From NCBI GenBank assembly GCA_024364735.1, contig JAGFNQ010005219.1, positions 310,121-374,120 of the forward strand: a DNA stretch of 64,000 nucleotides, in the 5' to 3' direction. Positions 1-8,838 of the stretch are shown in pieces. The stretch is from Boesenbergia rotunda. Lineage: Eukaryota; Streptophyta; Magnoliopsida; Zingiberales; Zingiberaceae. The notes beneath the pieces are model-generated. The model did not search any database, was not told the origin of the DNA, and worked only from the letters and a program-made list of their open reading frames with translations. The translations under genes and the position numbers were made by a program. Positions within the stretch are counted from its first letter, which is position 1. Every line of letters starts with the position of its first letter.

Positions 1-672
1 AACCGTGGAAGAGATCTTTGGGTTAAGTCTTATAGAAACTTGTGGTTTGTGTTTTGGATTGGTAGAACATAAGGATTTTGTTTAAACATTGCATAGAGAC
101 AAAGTTGAGTACAAACTCTAGTATAGATTTCATATGCATTGATAGTTTATTAAATTTCGTAGAAATCCTAATTGCGAGTTAATGGATTTGTTTTGGGTTG
201 TTAAGATATTTATAAATCTAGTATAGAGTATAGATTTGGAGTTATTTATATATATGCTTTTGATGTGTATGAGTTATGAACCCTTAAAAGGCTTCCTCAG
301 GTCCGAAACTACAGTTTTCAGGCGTGCCAGTCGACTGGTTCAGATACCAGTCGACTGCCCTATCGAACAGAACCTTCTGTTCGATGCACCAGTCGACTGC
401 CAAGAGGCCAGTCGACTGGTGCCGGGCACAGAAAGTTTCTGTAGCTGACACCAGTCGACTGGCTATCTAGCAGTCGACTGGTACCATTGAAAAGAAAGTG
501 TTGTAGGGCAGATGGTTAGTGCTTCAGTTTTACAACTAAGAGGTCCAGGGGTTAAATCCTTGCAAAGCAAATAAAATGAAAGTTTTTTTTAAAAAAAATT
601 CAGAGCAAGTTAAGGGAAGTCAAGTAGTTGTAACCTAAGGCTAAGAATAAGGTAAAGTTAAGGTTAAGTAAA
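1..672. other. Unassigned AT-rich DNA with palindrome cluster
   Basis: No coding frame that I can recognise lies here. The stretch holds a cluster of CAGTCGACTG words, described separately, followed around 505-560 by a weak tRNA-like pair of blocks (ATGGTTAGTGC, then GGGGTTAAATCC) and an A/T-homopolymer stretch near 580-600. By analogy with the other palindrome clusters in this window it may be a decayed LTR, but no LTR ends, primer-binding site or TATA box could be placed. Confidence 0.4.
328..480. repeat. Six CAGTCGACTG palindromes in three pairs
   Basis: The perfect 10-bp palindrome CAGTCGACTG starts at 328, 348, 390, 409, 452 and 471. The intervals are 20, 42, 19, 43 and 19 bp, so the words form three close pairs with a pair-to-pair period of about 62 bp. 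Two of the longer gaps hold a further inverted repeat with arms of the CAGAA/TTCTG type (364-383 and 428-442). The words are identical while the spacers differ. Confidence 0.9.
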
Positions 673-673
673 A

Positions 674-1621
674 GTGACGTCCGCTTTAGTGGTAAAGAAG
701 TGGGGTCGTCACAAGAACCATATCAGATGCTTCAAGTGCCAAATGCAGGGACACTACAAGAACCAGTGTCCAGACTTGAGGATCAGTAGGTCAACAATGC
801 CAAGAAATGCGACGACAGTAAGGGAGGTACAAAAATTTAATTTCCGCAATAATATTTTTCAAATTCTTGCACAATTGCATAATCTTTCTGGTAATTTTGA
901 TAACCATGTTAATTTTTTTGATAAATTAGATTTTTTGTATAGTAAACTTAATGTATTGCATGTTAAATTAGCTAGTAATGGATCCAAATCAAATATTGAT
1001 AATATTAAAATATTAAATATTAACTTCTTAATTTTTAATATTAATGTTGCAATCTTAGAAATTAATTCTAATAATACTGAAGGTAATTATAATGATTCTG
1101 AAGATAATTCTCACGATTTTGAAGATAATTCATAACCATTAATTAATAATACTGAAAATCATCTTATTAATACTGAAGATAATTCTATTAATACTGAAGA
1201 TAATCTTAATAATTCTGATGATAATACTCAACCCTTAATTAATATTTTCGAAGATAATTATGAAATCTTAATTAATAATTCTAATAATTTTGAATTTAAT
1301 AATGCAACTTTAATTAGTAATTCTGAAAATTATTCTACTTATTTTGAAGATAATAATACTACTTTTATCAATTCTGAATATAACTCTAAAGATAAAGATA
1401 AAGATGATTCAGAAGATAAAGATGAATTTACTAAAATTAAATCTATAATTAAAAAGGCTTACATGAATTCAAATAAAATAGAAGTATTAAATAAAATTAA
1501 AAACTTAAAAACCATAGAAATATTAGATGAATCAAAATTCTTTGAATTAATGGAAATGATGCAATTAGACCCAAAATTATTATTCAAATCTTTAAAACTT
1601 AAAAACTTAAATCTTAATTAA
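674..1621 (+). pseudogene. CCHC zinc-knuckle, acidic Asn/Glu/Asp-rich frame with one internal stop
   Basis: The frame opens at an ATG and encodes a basic N-terminus, then a CCHC zinc knuckle (CFKCQMQGHYKNQC, residues about 19-32), then an Asn/Asp/Glu-rich repeat region with recurrent NTEDN-like blocks, and finally a lysine-rich, probably helical C-terminus. A TAA at 1133-1135 breaks it; the same frame then stays open to a TAA at 1619-1621. A parallel block at about 1226-1240 has CAA where the stop is, so a C-to-T nonsense change is likely. CCHC knuckles of this form occur in retrotransposon gag and in capsid proteins of plant pararetroviruses. Nothing nearby (no RT, movement protein or LTR) decides between these, and I do not recognise the family. 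Confidence 0.5.
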
Positions 1622-1870
1622 TCCAAATCTTAAATCTTAATTAAATCTTAAATTTAAATTAATTACCTTCAATTAAATCTTAATTCAAATCTTAAAATCT
1701 TAAATCTCAATTAATCACAAATCTCAAACCTTAAATCTTAATTAATCCAAATCTTAAATCTTATTCAAATCTTAAAAACTTAAATCTTAATTAATCACAA
1801 ATCTAATAAATTTTAAATGTTAATTAACGATTCAAGTTTAATTAGAAACTCAATCCTTAATTCAAAATTC
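1590..1870. repeat. AT-rich degenerate repeat of AAATCTTAATTAATC
   Basis: The words AAATCTTAA, TTAATTAATC and CAAATCTTA recur irregularly across this stretch without a strict period. It begins inside the last codons of the zinc-knuckle frame, whose final residues are themselves encoded by the repeat. It looks like a decayed minisatellite or slippage product. Confidence 0.6.
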
Positions 1871-2229
1871 AAATCCATGAACTAAATTTAAATTATTACC
1901 TTCAATTATAAAACTAAATAAAATTCTACCCAACTAGAACAATCTACTTAATAATAATAAATATGTCAAAATGGGTTGATATATTCGCGGGTTCACACGT
2001 TCTGTGTCAAATTGAGAATTTGATAATTTATTAAAAATCAAATTAAATTTCTTCGACTTGATTGACATATGCATAACTGTCATACTCATGCATCTGTTTA
2101 TGTTTTTCTTCCATATATTTGCCATGTCATTCATGCTAGTTTATTTCTTGCTAAATCTAGAATGGCTAGATAGGAATAAGATTGGTTGACACTTGCCTGA
2201 CATAGTACCAAGGTGGGGCGAGATGATAG
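1871..2229. other. No recognisable feature
   Basis: AT-rich sequence without a credible coding frame, RNA gene or repeat. It ends where the Sirevirus-like LTR begins. Confidence 0.5.
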
Positions 2230-2668
2230 TGTGGGATCGTTGTAATTGATAGAGGGGGAGGGGAATAGCGATTACTAGAATTTTTTTTCGAAAAAGAGAA
2301 TACGCAGTGAAAAAAGAAAAGAAACAATGCTAACACAGTTTCTTTTTATTTGGTTCGGAGTCATTAACGACTCTTACTCCAAGGTCCATGGTCCTTGATC
2401 GTTTTCGTTGGGCAATTCTATATCTTGAAGAAGATGTACAAATGTAAACTTTAAATACAGAACAAACAACTAAAATAAAATATACCAACGACACTGAGGG
2501 ATTTGCGAAGCGTCTTGAGCAACGTGTCGTTAATCTTGATTGTTGTCGGTGTGGAAAACTTAAGCACGGAAGAAATAAGTAGAGCATTTGAGTGCTTGAG
2601 TCGTAAGAAAGCTATTCTGAATTGTTGTGGAAGCAAAGGGGTGAAGCCCCTTTATATAGGCTATTCTC

Positions 2669-2803
2669 GGGCGCCTCTGGGCTCTTGGGCGCCTACCACG
2701 TGGAGCGAATCGAGCGCATACTTATCCGCAGACTTGACCAAAACTCTATCTCTCGGTCTTGGGCTCCTGGGACCTCTGAGGAGCCTGATGGTTCACGTGC
2801 GCC
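2669..2803. repeat. 18-bp phased GGGCGCC words (outer LTR)
   Basis: GGGCGCC starts at 2669 and 2687 (18 bp apart). Degenerate forms GGGCTCC, AGGAGCC and GTGCGCC start at 2761, 2779 and 2797, again exactly 18 bp apart. The same array continues on the other side of the solo LTR at 4186 (AGGCACC), 4204 (AGGCGCT), 4220 (GGGCGCC) and 4238 (AGGTGCC), with steps of 18, 16 and 18. Confidence 0.85.
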
Positions 2804-3254
2804 TGAGTTGCTGACATGGTGAACCTGTTGGATCGAAGAAAATGATAGAGGGGGGGGGGTGAATATCGTTAAAAACTTTTCGGACTAAGAAAGAGCAAAT
2901 ACGCAGCGGAAAGAAATAAAGTACACAAGAACACAAGTCGATTTTTTACTTGGTTCGAAGTCGCGGTCGGCTCCTACTCCAAGGCCCACGGTCCTTGACC
3001 ATTTACTTTGGGCAATTCTTTTTTTGGAAAGATCATTACAGATTTAGAGTACGGATATAGAATTTAACAACTAAATCACAACACTTTCATAAATTTAAAA
3101 CTTTACCGACGCTCGAGATGGATCGAATTCCGGAGCAGAGGGTCATCGTCGACGCTGAAATCTTGAAATGGAACTTTGCCGGAGCGCAGCGCGTAAGAGA
3201 AAGTGTTTGGAGCGTTGGAAAGAATGGATTGTGAAGCCTTGGGGTCGAGCCCCC

Positions 3255-3261
3255 TTTTATA
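3255..3261 (-). promoter_or_regulatory. TATA box of the solo LTR
   Basis: TATAAAA on the minus strand, inside a G-rich context. The word array (3272-3524) begins 11 bp upstream in element orientation. The same order, palindromes then TATA, is seen in the plus-strand copy at 24487-24836. Confidence 0.7.
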
Positions 3262-3271
3262 GTGCTCATAC

Positions 3272-3524
3272 GGGCGCCAGTGACGTTGGGGGCGCCGAAC
3301 ACGTGCCCTTCAATCCGCGAATCCTTATCCACGGGTTCGGTCAGCGCTTATCCACCTCCACTTGGGCGCCTGAGCTGATGGGGGCGCCCGTGACCTCACG
3401 GGCGCCTGATCTGGCTTGGTCCAGAGGCTTCGCAGCTATGTTTTGGGTTTTGCCTTCACTCTTGGGCGCCCGTATCCATACGGGCGCCTAAGCCCATTCG
3501 GGCACCTGTGTCCATTCGGGTGCC
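3272..3524. repeat. 18-bp phased GGGCGCC array (solo LTR)
   Basis: GGGCGCC starts at 3272, 3290, 3364, 3382, 3400, 3464 and 3482, followed by decayed GGGCACC at 3500 and GGGTGCC at 3518. Within each cluster every step is exactly 18 bp: a 7-bp word plus an 11-bp spacer whose sequence varies. Confidence 0.92.
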
Positions 3525-3769
3525 TAGGCCCAGTGAAGTCCCTCACTTGCAGACGACCAGTCCTTCGACCCTGCAACTTAGGTTAGTCCCAAAACATAAT
3601 GAACATTGGTTACAACCGTAGCTGTCTTGGTTCTGACTTCGGGTCTCCCAAATGGAACCCTAGGTCGAACCGACGCCTAATGTTCCCTCTATGGGGAACG
3701 TGTCCTCACCTACTCGTCTCAGGAGAATTTACCTTTTTGCCAACCGGCTCCTCCGGTTAGACTTTTGCC

Positions 3770-4030
3770 TAGCTTTACTCACCAGGTCTTCGTGCCCAGG
3801 ACTTAGTGCCCAATTCCTCGAACCAGGTCTTTGGTGCCTAGCCCTCGAACAGGTCTTAGTGCCCAATTCCTCGAACCAGGTCTTCGGTGCCCAGCCCTCG
3901 GCCAGGTCTTAGTGCCCAGTCCACGACCAGGACTTATTGCCCAACCTTATGTCAGGACTTAGTTGCCCAGCCCGCGGCCAGGACTTATTGCCCAATTCTT
4001 AGAACCAGGACTTCGTGCCTAGTGTTCCTA
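3770..4030 (-). repeat. LTR minisatellite, CCAGG-CTT-TGCCCA type
   Basis: Roughly 25- to 32-bp units built around CCAGGTCTT or CCAGGACTT followed by (G)TGCCCA recur about eight times. Equivalent arrays occur at 4610-4700 and 8085-8300, and in the opposite orientation with a longer unit at 23768-24215. It is the variable-number region of this LTR family, near the 5' end of the LTR. Confidence 0.8.
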
Positions 4031-4825
4031 GGACTTTTCCTGCACACTTGAGTAACATTGTTAGAGCAACAATAATACTTAACTTTGAACCCTTTGCCAA
4101 TATCAAAACAAGGTTCGATATGGTGCTTCCGGCACCAACAGAACCTGCCAGCTCAGTTTCTCACCCGTTGAAAATGCCTCAACTCAGGCACCTGTTACCT
4201 GTCAGGCGCTCGGTCTCTCGGGCGCCTAAACCCTTTCAGGTGCCTTAGATGCAGCAGCTATTCCTTTTCACTCCTGCAACCAGGGTTAATCCAAGAACAA
4301 TAAAACATTAATAATAAATGCGTGGATAATAGTCGGAGCTGTCTTGGTTCTAATTTTGGATTTCAAAATGAAACCCTAGGTCGAACTGACGCCTACTGTT
4401 CCCTCTTCCAGGGGGAACGCGTCCTCACCTACACCTCTCAGGGGAAGTTACCATTTGCAACCGGCTCCTCCAGTTGGACTTTTGCTCGGCCTCCGAGACT
4501 GCCGGATCTCGAGACGTCCGTACCTCGACCCGCCTCTACTTCTGTCCGCAATCCTCGCTCGGCTAAGAGTCTTGCCCGATCTTTCGGATGAAGTCTTCGA
4601 TGCCCAACCCTCGGCCAGGTCTTCTTGCCCAGTCCTCGACCAGGTCTTCTTGCCCAGTCCTCGACCAGGACTTCTTGCTCAACCCTGCAGGTCAAGACTT
4701 CGTGCCTAGGTAAACTAGGACTTTCTTACACACTTGGTAAATCCACTAGATCATAATATAAACTTAACTTTGAACCCTTTGCCATTATCAAAATCAAGTT
4801 TGATCTGATGCTTCCGACACCAACA

Positions 4826-6441
4826 ATCTCCCCCATTTTGATTTATGGCAACACAGTTCAAAATTTAAGTTAAAAAAAATATGAAAAAGAAATATATCAC
4901 AGTTATGCCCTGGACGGAAAGAAAACTTTTCTACTCTCCCCCTTGATTAGTACTCTCCCCTTTCTCTTAGAACATTTTCAATATTTGAAAAATATAGAAA
5001 AAATTTGAAATATTGCATATAGCTCTCTTTTAATTGAAACTCTCCCCCTGAAGCTTTTAAAAACATGCAATTTTATATTTTGAAAGTTTTCTAAGTATTG
5101 AAAAGAAATCTAAGTATGATTCCAAGTTTAGTTTTAAAAAAAACTTCTGAGTGAAGAAAACTTCTGAGAAAAAACTTTAAGTAAAAATATTTTTGAAAGC
5201 TTCTAACATAAAGTTTTTCTCAAAAAGAATTCTCCGAAAAGAGTTTAATTTTTTAAAAAATATTTTCTCAAAAATTTTTCAGAAACAAAGTTTTCTTTAA
5301 ATTTTACTTTTACTTTCAAGAAAAAGAGGGGGAAGAATAGTTTTTTAACTTCACTTTTTCGAAAAAATAGATTTTGAGGGGAAAAAATATTTTATCTTCA
5401 CATTTTCTACTCTCCCCTTTGAATATCAAATTTTTTTTTTTGAAAAGATTGATTGGCATGTAACAAATGTGTATCAGAGCTTACTTGCTTTACAAAAACA
5501 AGAAAAAATGACAAGCTGCAAGTAATACTTTATAGGCAGAAATGAACTAAGTGAATAGTAGTAGTTTGACGCAAGTAATAAGTTTTGAACCCAGTTAACA
5601 TTCTAGTGAGTCCAAGCATGAAACAAAATTTCATGATTTTTTTTTAAAAATGGATCAACTCATTTCCTTTCGGTCCCTGTCTAACCTAGTTTGCTACTCA
5701 CTAACTGTTATATAACAGCAGCTTTCACTTGGGTTAGTCAAGTTAAGTAGTCTGATCAAATTAGATTTTCTAAGCTTGATTACTTAACTTAATTGTTGTT
5801 CAACTGTATTTATTGCCCCAACTGCTTTGATGCACTGACTTAAAGCATTTTGAGTCAGGGCATAGACCTAAGCATCTCAACCCCATCTAGGTTATTAATC
5901 AAAGTATCCTGATGTGCTTGTGAGATACAGACTTCTAGATCTATAGGAGCATGCAATGTTAGGGTTAAGTCCTAAGCTAAGTCCATTTCGTAGGAAACCC
6001 CTAGTTTTTGAAGGGGGGGGGGGTAATTTTCAAAAAAAAACTAAGTAAAAAAAAACCTTTTTTAAAACAATATTATTTTGAAAACACATTTGCAAGATAA
6101 TAGAGAAAAAACAGTTATTAAAAAAACCTATTCTACTAAATACATTACTAGTTGTCTTCTTAATGAACTAAACTCAGACTCAGGTAGTGGTTTTTGTAAA
6201 AATATTGGCTAGGTTAGATTTTGAGTCTATATGTGTAAGAACGATTTCACCCCTAGCTACGTGATCCCTAACAAAGTGGTGTTTAACTTCAATATGCTTT
6301 GTTTTGGAATGATGAATAGGGTTTTTTGTAAGGTTAATTGAACTTATATTGTTAATAAATACTTTAGTTTGTGTATAGTCTAGGTTGAAATCCTTAAGGG
6401 TATGCATCATCCATAAAATTTGGGCTACACATTCCCCTAGG
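4826..6441 (-). mobile_element. 3' internal region of the Sirevirus-like element
   Basis: This joins the RNase H remnant on the right to the 3' LTR on the left. It is largely noncoding and A/T-rich, with several polypurine-tract-like stretches on the minus strand (complements of CTCCCCC at 4826-4836, 4938-4970, 5041-5050 and 5408-5418). Repeated polypurine tracts before the 3' LTR are a known Sirevirus trait. A G/C homopolymer lies near 6016. The element is cut off at about 6441, so the rest of pol, gag and the 5' LTR are missing. Confidence 0.7.
6180..6441 (-). pseudogene. Copia RNase H C-terminus (fragment)
   Basis: Translated on the minus strand, this carries the conserved end of a Ty1/copia RNase H: CVAQILWMMHTLKDF, then INNISSINLTKNPIHHSKTK, HIEVKHHFVRDHV, and a final ANIFTKT (the usual copia ending is LADIFTKPL). 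The N-terminal catalytic part is missing because the sequence is broken at about 6441. It belongs to the same element as the adjacent multi-polypurine region and 3' LTR. Confidence 0.85.
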
Positions 6442-6921
6442 TGATGCGAACCCAAAGAGAAGAAGTCTCAAGAACACACAACAAATGGAAGAAAGAGAGA
6501 AAGATAGTCTAAATTGAAAAGATGGAGAATGAAAGAAAGAAACCTCGACCCAATGCTTAAGGAAGCACGAACCTTGGTATAGAAGAAGAAGAAGATAGAC
6601 GCCACAACCTTGGGATGGAGGTTGATAAGTCTTGAATGCCATAAGGGGATGCCTTGATAAGTTCTAGTTCAATGAAGAACCAACAAGTGAGAGTCTCACC
6701 ATGTAGTAGATTGAATAAGCCAAAAGTTACATGTTGTGGCCACCACCCCCTTAATTTATAGCTATAGGGTGACCTAAAAACCCTAAAAGGCCAAAAGGAA
6801 GCTCATTTAGTAGAGGCCTATGTAGACTACATAGGCCTATTGAGCTCTTGGCACCATTACAACCCAAATAAAGCTAGAAATTGGGCCTAAATTGAGCCCA
6901 CAAAATTAACATATCCTTCTT
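6442..6921 (-). mobile_element. Probable gypsy LTR, minus strand
   Basis: Plus reading starts TGATGCGAACCC right at the break in the copia RNase H and may end at CTTCTTACA. In minus orientation it follows a gypsy pol tail, contains a possible TATA-like TATAAATTAA near 6760 and ends in GGTTCGCATCA. Those are LTR properties, but no second copy is present to confirm the boundaries. A perfect 25-bp palindrome lies at 6814-6838. Confidence 0.5.
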
Positions 6922-6944
6922 ACATAGACAAGAGACTAAGGAGA

Positions 6945-7178
6945 CTAGTTAAGCTCATCTAAGGCTTGAATTAGGTTGACTAAGCCGTATGACTTGCTCT
7001 TCATCAAACCTTCTTCAATGTTAGCTTTGACTTTCACATCTTCAATTAGCACATTAAGTGCTTCTTTCATCTTTTTAGCCTTAGCCCTTGTAATTGGGCC
7101 TCCTTTGATGCATAATGGATCATCAACATCTTCTAGAGTGGGTTGAGCATGATCCATATTGTTAGCTTGTTGGGCAAC
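6945..7178 (-). pseudogene. C-terminal tail of a gypsy polyprotein
   Basis: The minus-strand frame encodes DPLCIKGGPITRAKAKK, then a charged helix (MKEALNVLIEDV). The motif GPITRAKAKK followed by a charged helix is typical of the extreme C-terminus of plant Ty3/gypsy polyproteins, after the integrase. The reading frame is cut on its N-terminal side at 7178 by a copia LTR fragment. Together with the LTR on its left it is the 3' end of a gypsy element. Confidence 0.65.
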
Positions 7179-7560
7179 TGTTGGGACCGGGTGCATGTTG
7201 ACATGGATGCGGGTTCGTAATTTCAAAATTAATTACGTGCAGCGGAAAGTTTAGCATAAATAATTTCTCTAAATCATTTAACCACACATCTAAGCATGCA
7301 ATTTTATCTTGTGTAGACATGATCATATATTTGAAATTTTGCAGAAACATAAACTAATTTATGTATTACCTCGCGTAACTCGAAGGAAGGGACGAGATCC
7401 AACCGTAAGCGTCCCTTAGAAGCTCCGCCTCTATTCGCGTCCACGCCAAGTATCTTCGGGATGACTTCGCAAAGCCACGAGTTTCGTATTCTCGAGAACT
7501 ACTAGATTCTCCGAGAATGCGACGAGAAAAACCAAGAGAGAAGTTGGAAGACTAACCACA
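7179..7560 (-). mobile_element. Copia Y-family LTR fragment
   Basis: Plus reading starts TGTTGGGACCGGGTGCATG and continues through ACGTGCAGCGGAA and a stretch around GGGACGAGATCCAACCGTA. The reverse complement of 59530-59968 has the same blocks in the same order, so this is the terminal part of a copia Y LTR in the opposite orientation. No primer-binding site is on its left; it abuts the gypsy tail directly. Confidence 0.85.
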
Positions 7561-7837
7561 AAAGGATGGCCGGAATCAAAATTCCGACGAAGCAAAAGAA
7601 GAGGCTTGCGGCAAAAAGATCCTTGCGACAAACTCTAATTCCGGCAGGACCTTCTTCTGGCCAAGAGATGGCCGGAGCTTCCTTCTCCGACAGCAGGTGG
7701 TGGTCGGCAGGGAAAGGGCAGGGGCGGCCGGCTGGTGCTCCTTCTTGGGGCTGCTTGGCGCCACTTTGTGTGTTGTTTGCCTGCTTTGTCTTCTATTCTA
7801 GGTACCTGCAAGATACATAAATACAAAGTAAATATAC
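7561..7837. other. Unassigned LTR-like GC-rich stretch
   Basis: This continues from the copia Y LTR fragment but I cannot align it with the copy at 57683-59968. It may be a divergent internal part of the same LTR. The short frames on both strands look like chance products of GC-rich sequence. Confidence 0.35.
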
Positions 7838-8302
7838 ACACAACCTTAGCCTTAACGAGATGGTTCTGACTTCGGATTTCTATGAAACCCTAGGTCGAAC
7901 CGATGTAAGTTCCCACCCCCGGGAACGCGCCTTTCACCTACTCCTCTCAGGAGACGGTTGCCACCTAGTCCATTCGGGTGGACTTTTGCTTAGCCTCCGA
8001 TACTCTCGGATCTCGAGACGTCCGAACCTCGACACGTCTCTACTTCTATCCTTAGTCATCGCTTAGCTAAGTTGCTCAATCCCTCGGACCAAGACTTTAT
8101 GCCCAATTCCTCGAACCAGGTCTTCGGTGCCCAACCCTCGGCCAGGACTTTGTGCTGAATTTCTCGAACCAGGTCTTCGTGCCCAACCCTCGGTCAGGTC
8201 TTAGGTGCCCAGCCCTTGGCCAGGACTTAGTGCCCAATACATGATCAGGACTTAGTGCCCAATTCTTCGAACCAGGACTTATTGCCTAGGTTTACTAGGA
8301 CA
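7838..8302 (-). mobile_element. Sirevirus-like LTR fragment
   Basis: It matches the family at 2230-4825 and 23662-25241: GGTTCTGACTTCGGATTTC, AACCCTAGGTCGAACCGA, then the CCAGG-CTT-TGCCCA repeat. The homology stops at about 8302 (CCTAGGTTTACTAGGACA), before the usual LTR end. It is truncated on both sides. Confidence 0.8.
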
Positions 8303-8838
8303 TTGGTTTACTTTGGTCCAATTTTCTTCACTCACCCTTCCCTTGTTCAATATATCACTGACTTAAGTATATTGTCAAACATTGAAACATTTAGAGGAGG
8401 ACATCACCGATGCAACTTGCACCAACACCATCTTGGTTGAGGGGATGCCCGTTAGGGAATATGTCCTCAAGATGATGGCTTGGCTGAAGGAGATAGAAAT
8501 TCTTGGAGCTCTGATCGATGGGGAAACTCAGGTTGATCTTATCCTCCAATCTCGACCAGGGAGTTTTGAGAAGTTTCGCCTAAGCTACAATATGGACAAG
8601 CGTTCATATTTGTGGGCAGAACTTCTGACAAAACTCGAGGCGACAGAGGCAGTTTCTCTCAGGGTTCACACACTTTCATTGCTCAAGAAGTTTCTACTTC
8701 TAAACCGAAAGGAAAGAAGAAGAAGAAACGTTCTGAGGCAAAGAAAGTAGCAGGATTACAGGGACCTCAGGGATGCATAAAGAAGTCGAAAGGCAAGTGC
8801 ATTGTGTGCAAGCAGTCAGGACATTGGAAGACGGATTG
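8303..8838 (+). pseudogene. Copia X gag fragment with zinc knuckle
   Basis: The frame from about 8382 encodes a copia gag segment (VREYVLKMMAWLKEIE, then SYNMDKRSYLWAELLTKLE). After a frame change near 8640 it continues with a lysine-rich linker and the zinc knuckle CIVCKQSGHWKTDC, which ends exactly at the insertion point of the Tekay element. The next codons resume after 18899. The same gag and protease words occur on the minus strand at 37203-38640. The N-terminus is missing. Confidence 0.85.

Larger units (their letters stand above)
2826..4140 (-). mobile_element. Sirevirus-like solo LTR, target duplication GAACC
   Basis: This 1,315-bp LTR begins (plus reading) TGTTGGATCG and ends GGCACCAACA, so it has TG...CA termini. 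It is flanked on both sides by GAACC (2821-2825 and 4141-4145). No internal region is present, so it is a solo LTR formed by recombination between two LTRs. It is inserted into an LTR of the same family and orientation. A minus-strand TATA box lies at 3255-3261, with a GGGCGCC array upstream of it in the element's own orientation. Confidence 0.92.
2230..4825 (-). mobile_element. 3' LTR of a Sirevirus-like copia element, split by a solo LTR
   Basis: In the minus orientation the LTR starts TGTTGGTGTCGG at 4825 and ends near 2230 in a decayed form of GATCCAACA. A purine-rich tract (AAAATGGGGGAGAT, read on the minus strand) touches it at 4826, which marks it as the 3' LTR. The LTR is split: 2230-2825 and 4146-4825 belong to it, and 2826-4140 is a later insertion of the same family. 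Family hallmarks are a G-rich run near one end, CCAGG-CTT-TGCCCA minisatellite repeats, the GGGCGCC array and the sequence AACCCTTTGCCA near the start. No matching target duplication was found for the outer LTR. Confidence 0.8.

Noticed and set aside
328..480. CRISPR-like look: identical words separated by unique spacers
   Set aside because: The words are 10-bp palindromes with 9-33-bp gaps in a plant retrotransposon context, with no cas genes. It does not fit a CRISPR array.
674..1621. Assignment of the CCHC frame to an endogenous plant pararetrovirus
   Set aside because: The knuckle alone is compatible, but no movement protein, RT or other viral block lies nearby, so the assignment is not supported.
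2503..3491. Open frames across GGGCGCC arrays (2503-2822 and 3168-3491)
   Set aside because: They are products of GC-rich LTR repeats; the 18-bp phase keeps frames open. No conserved protein.
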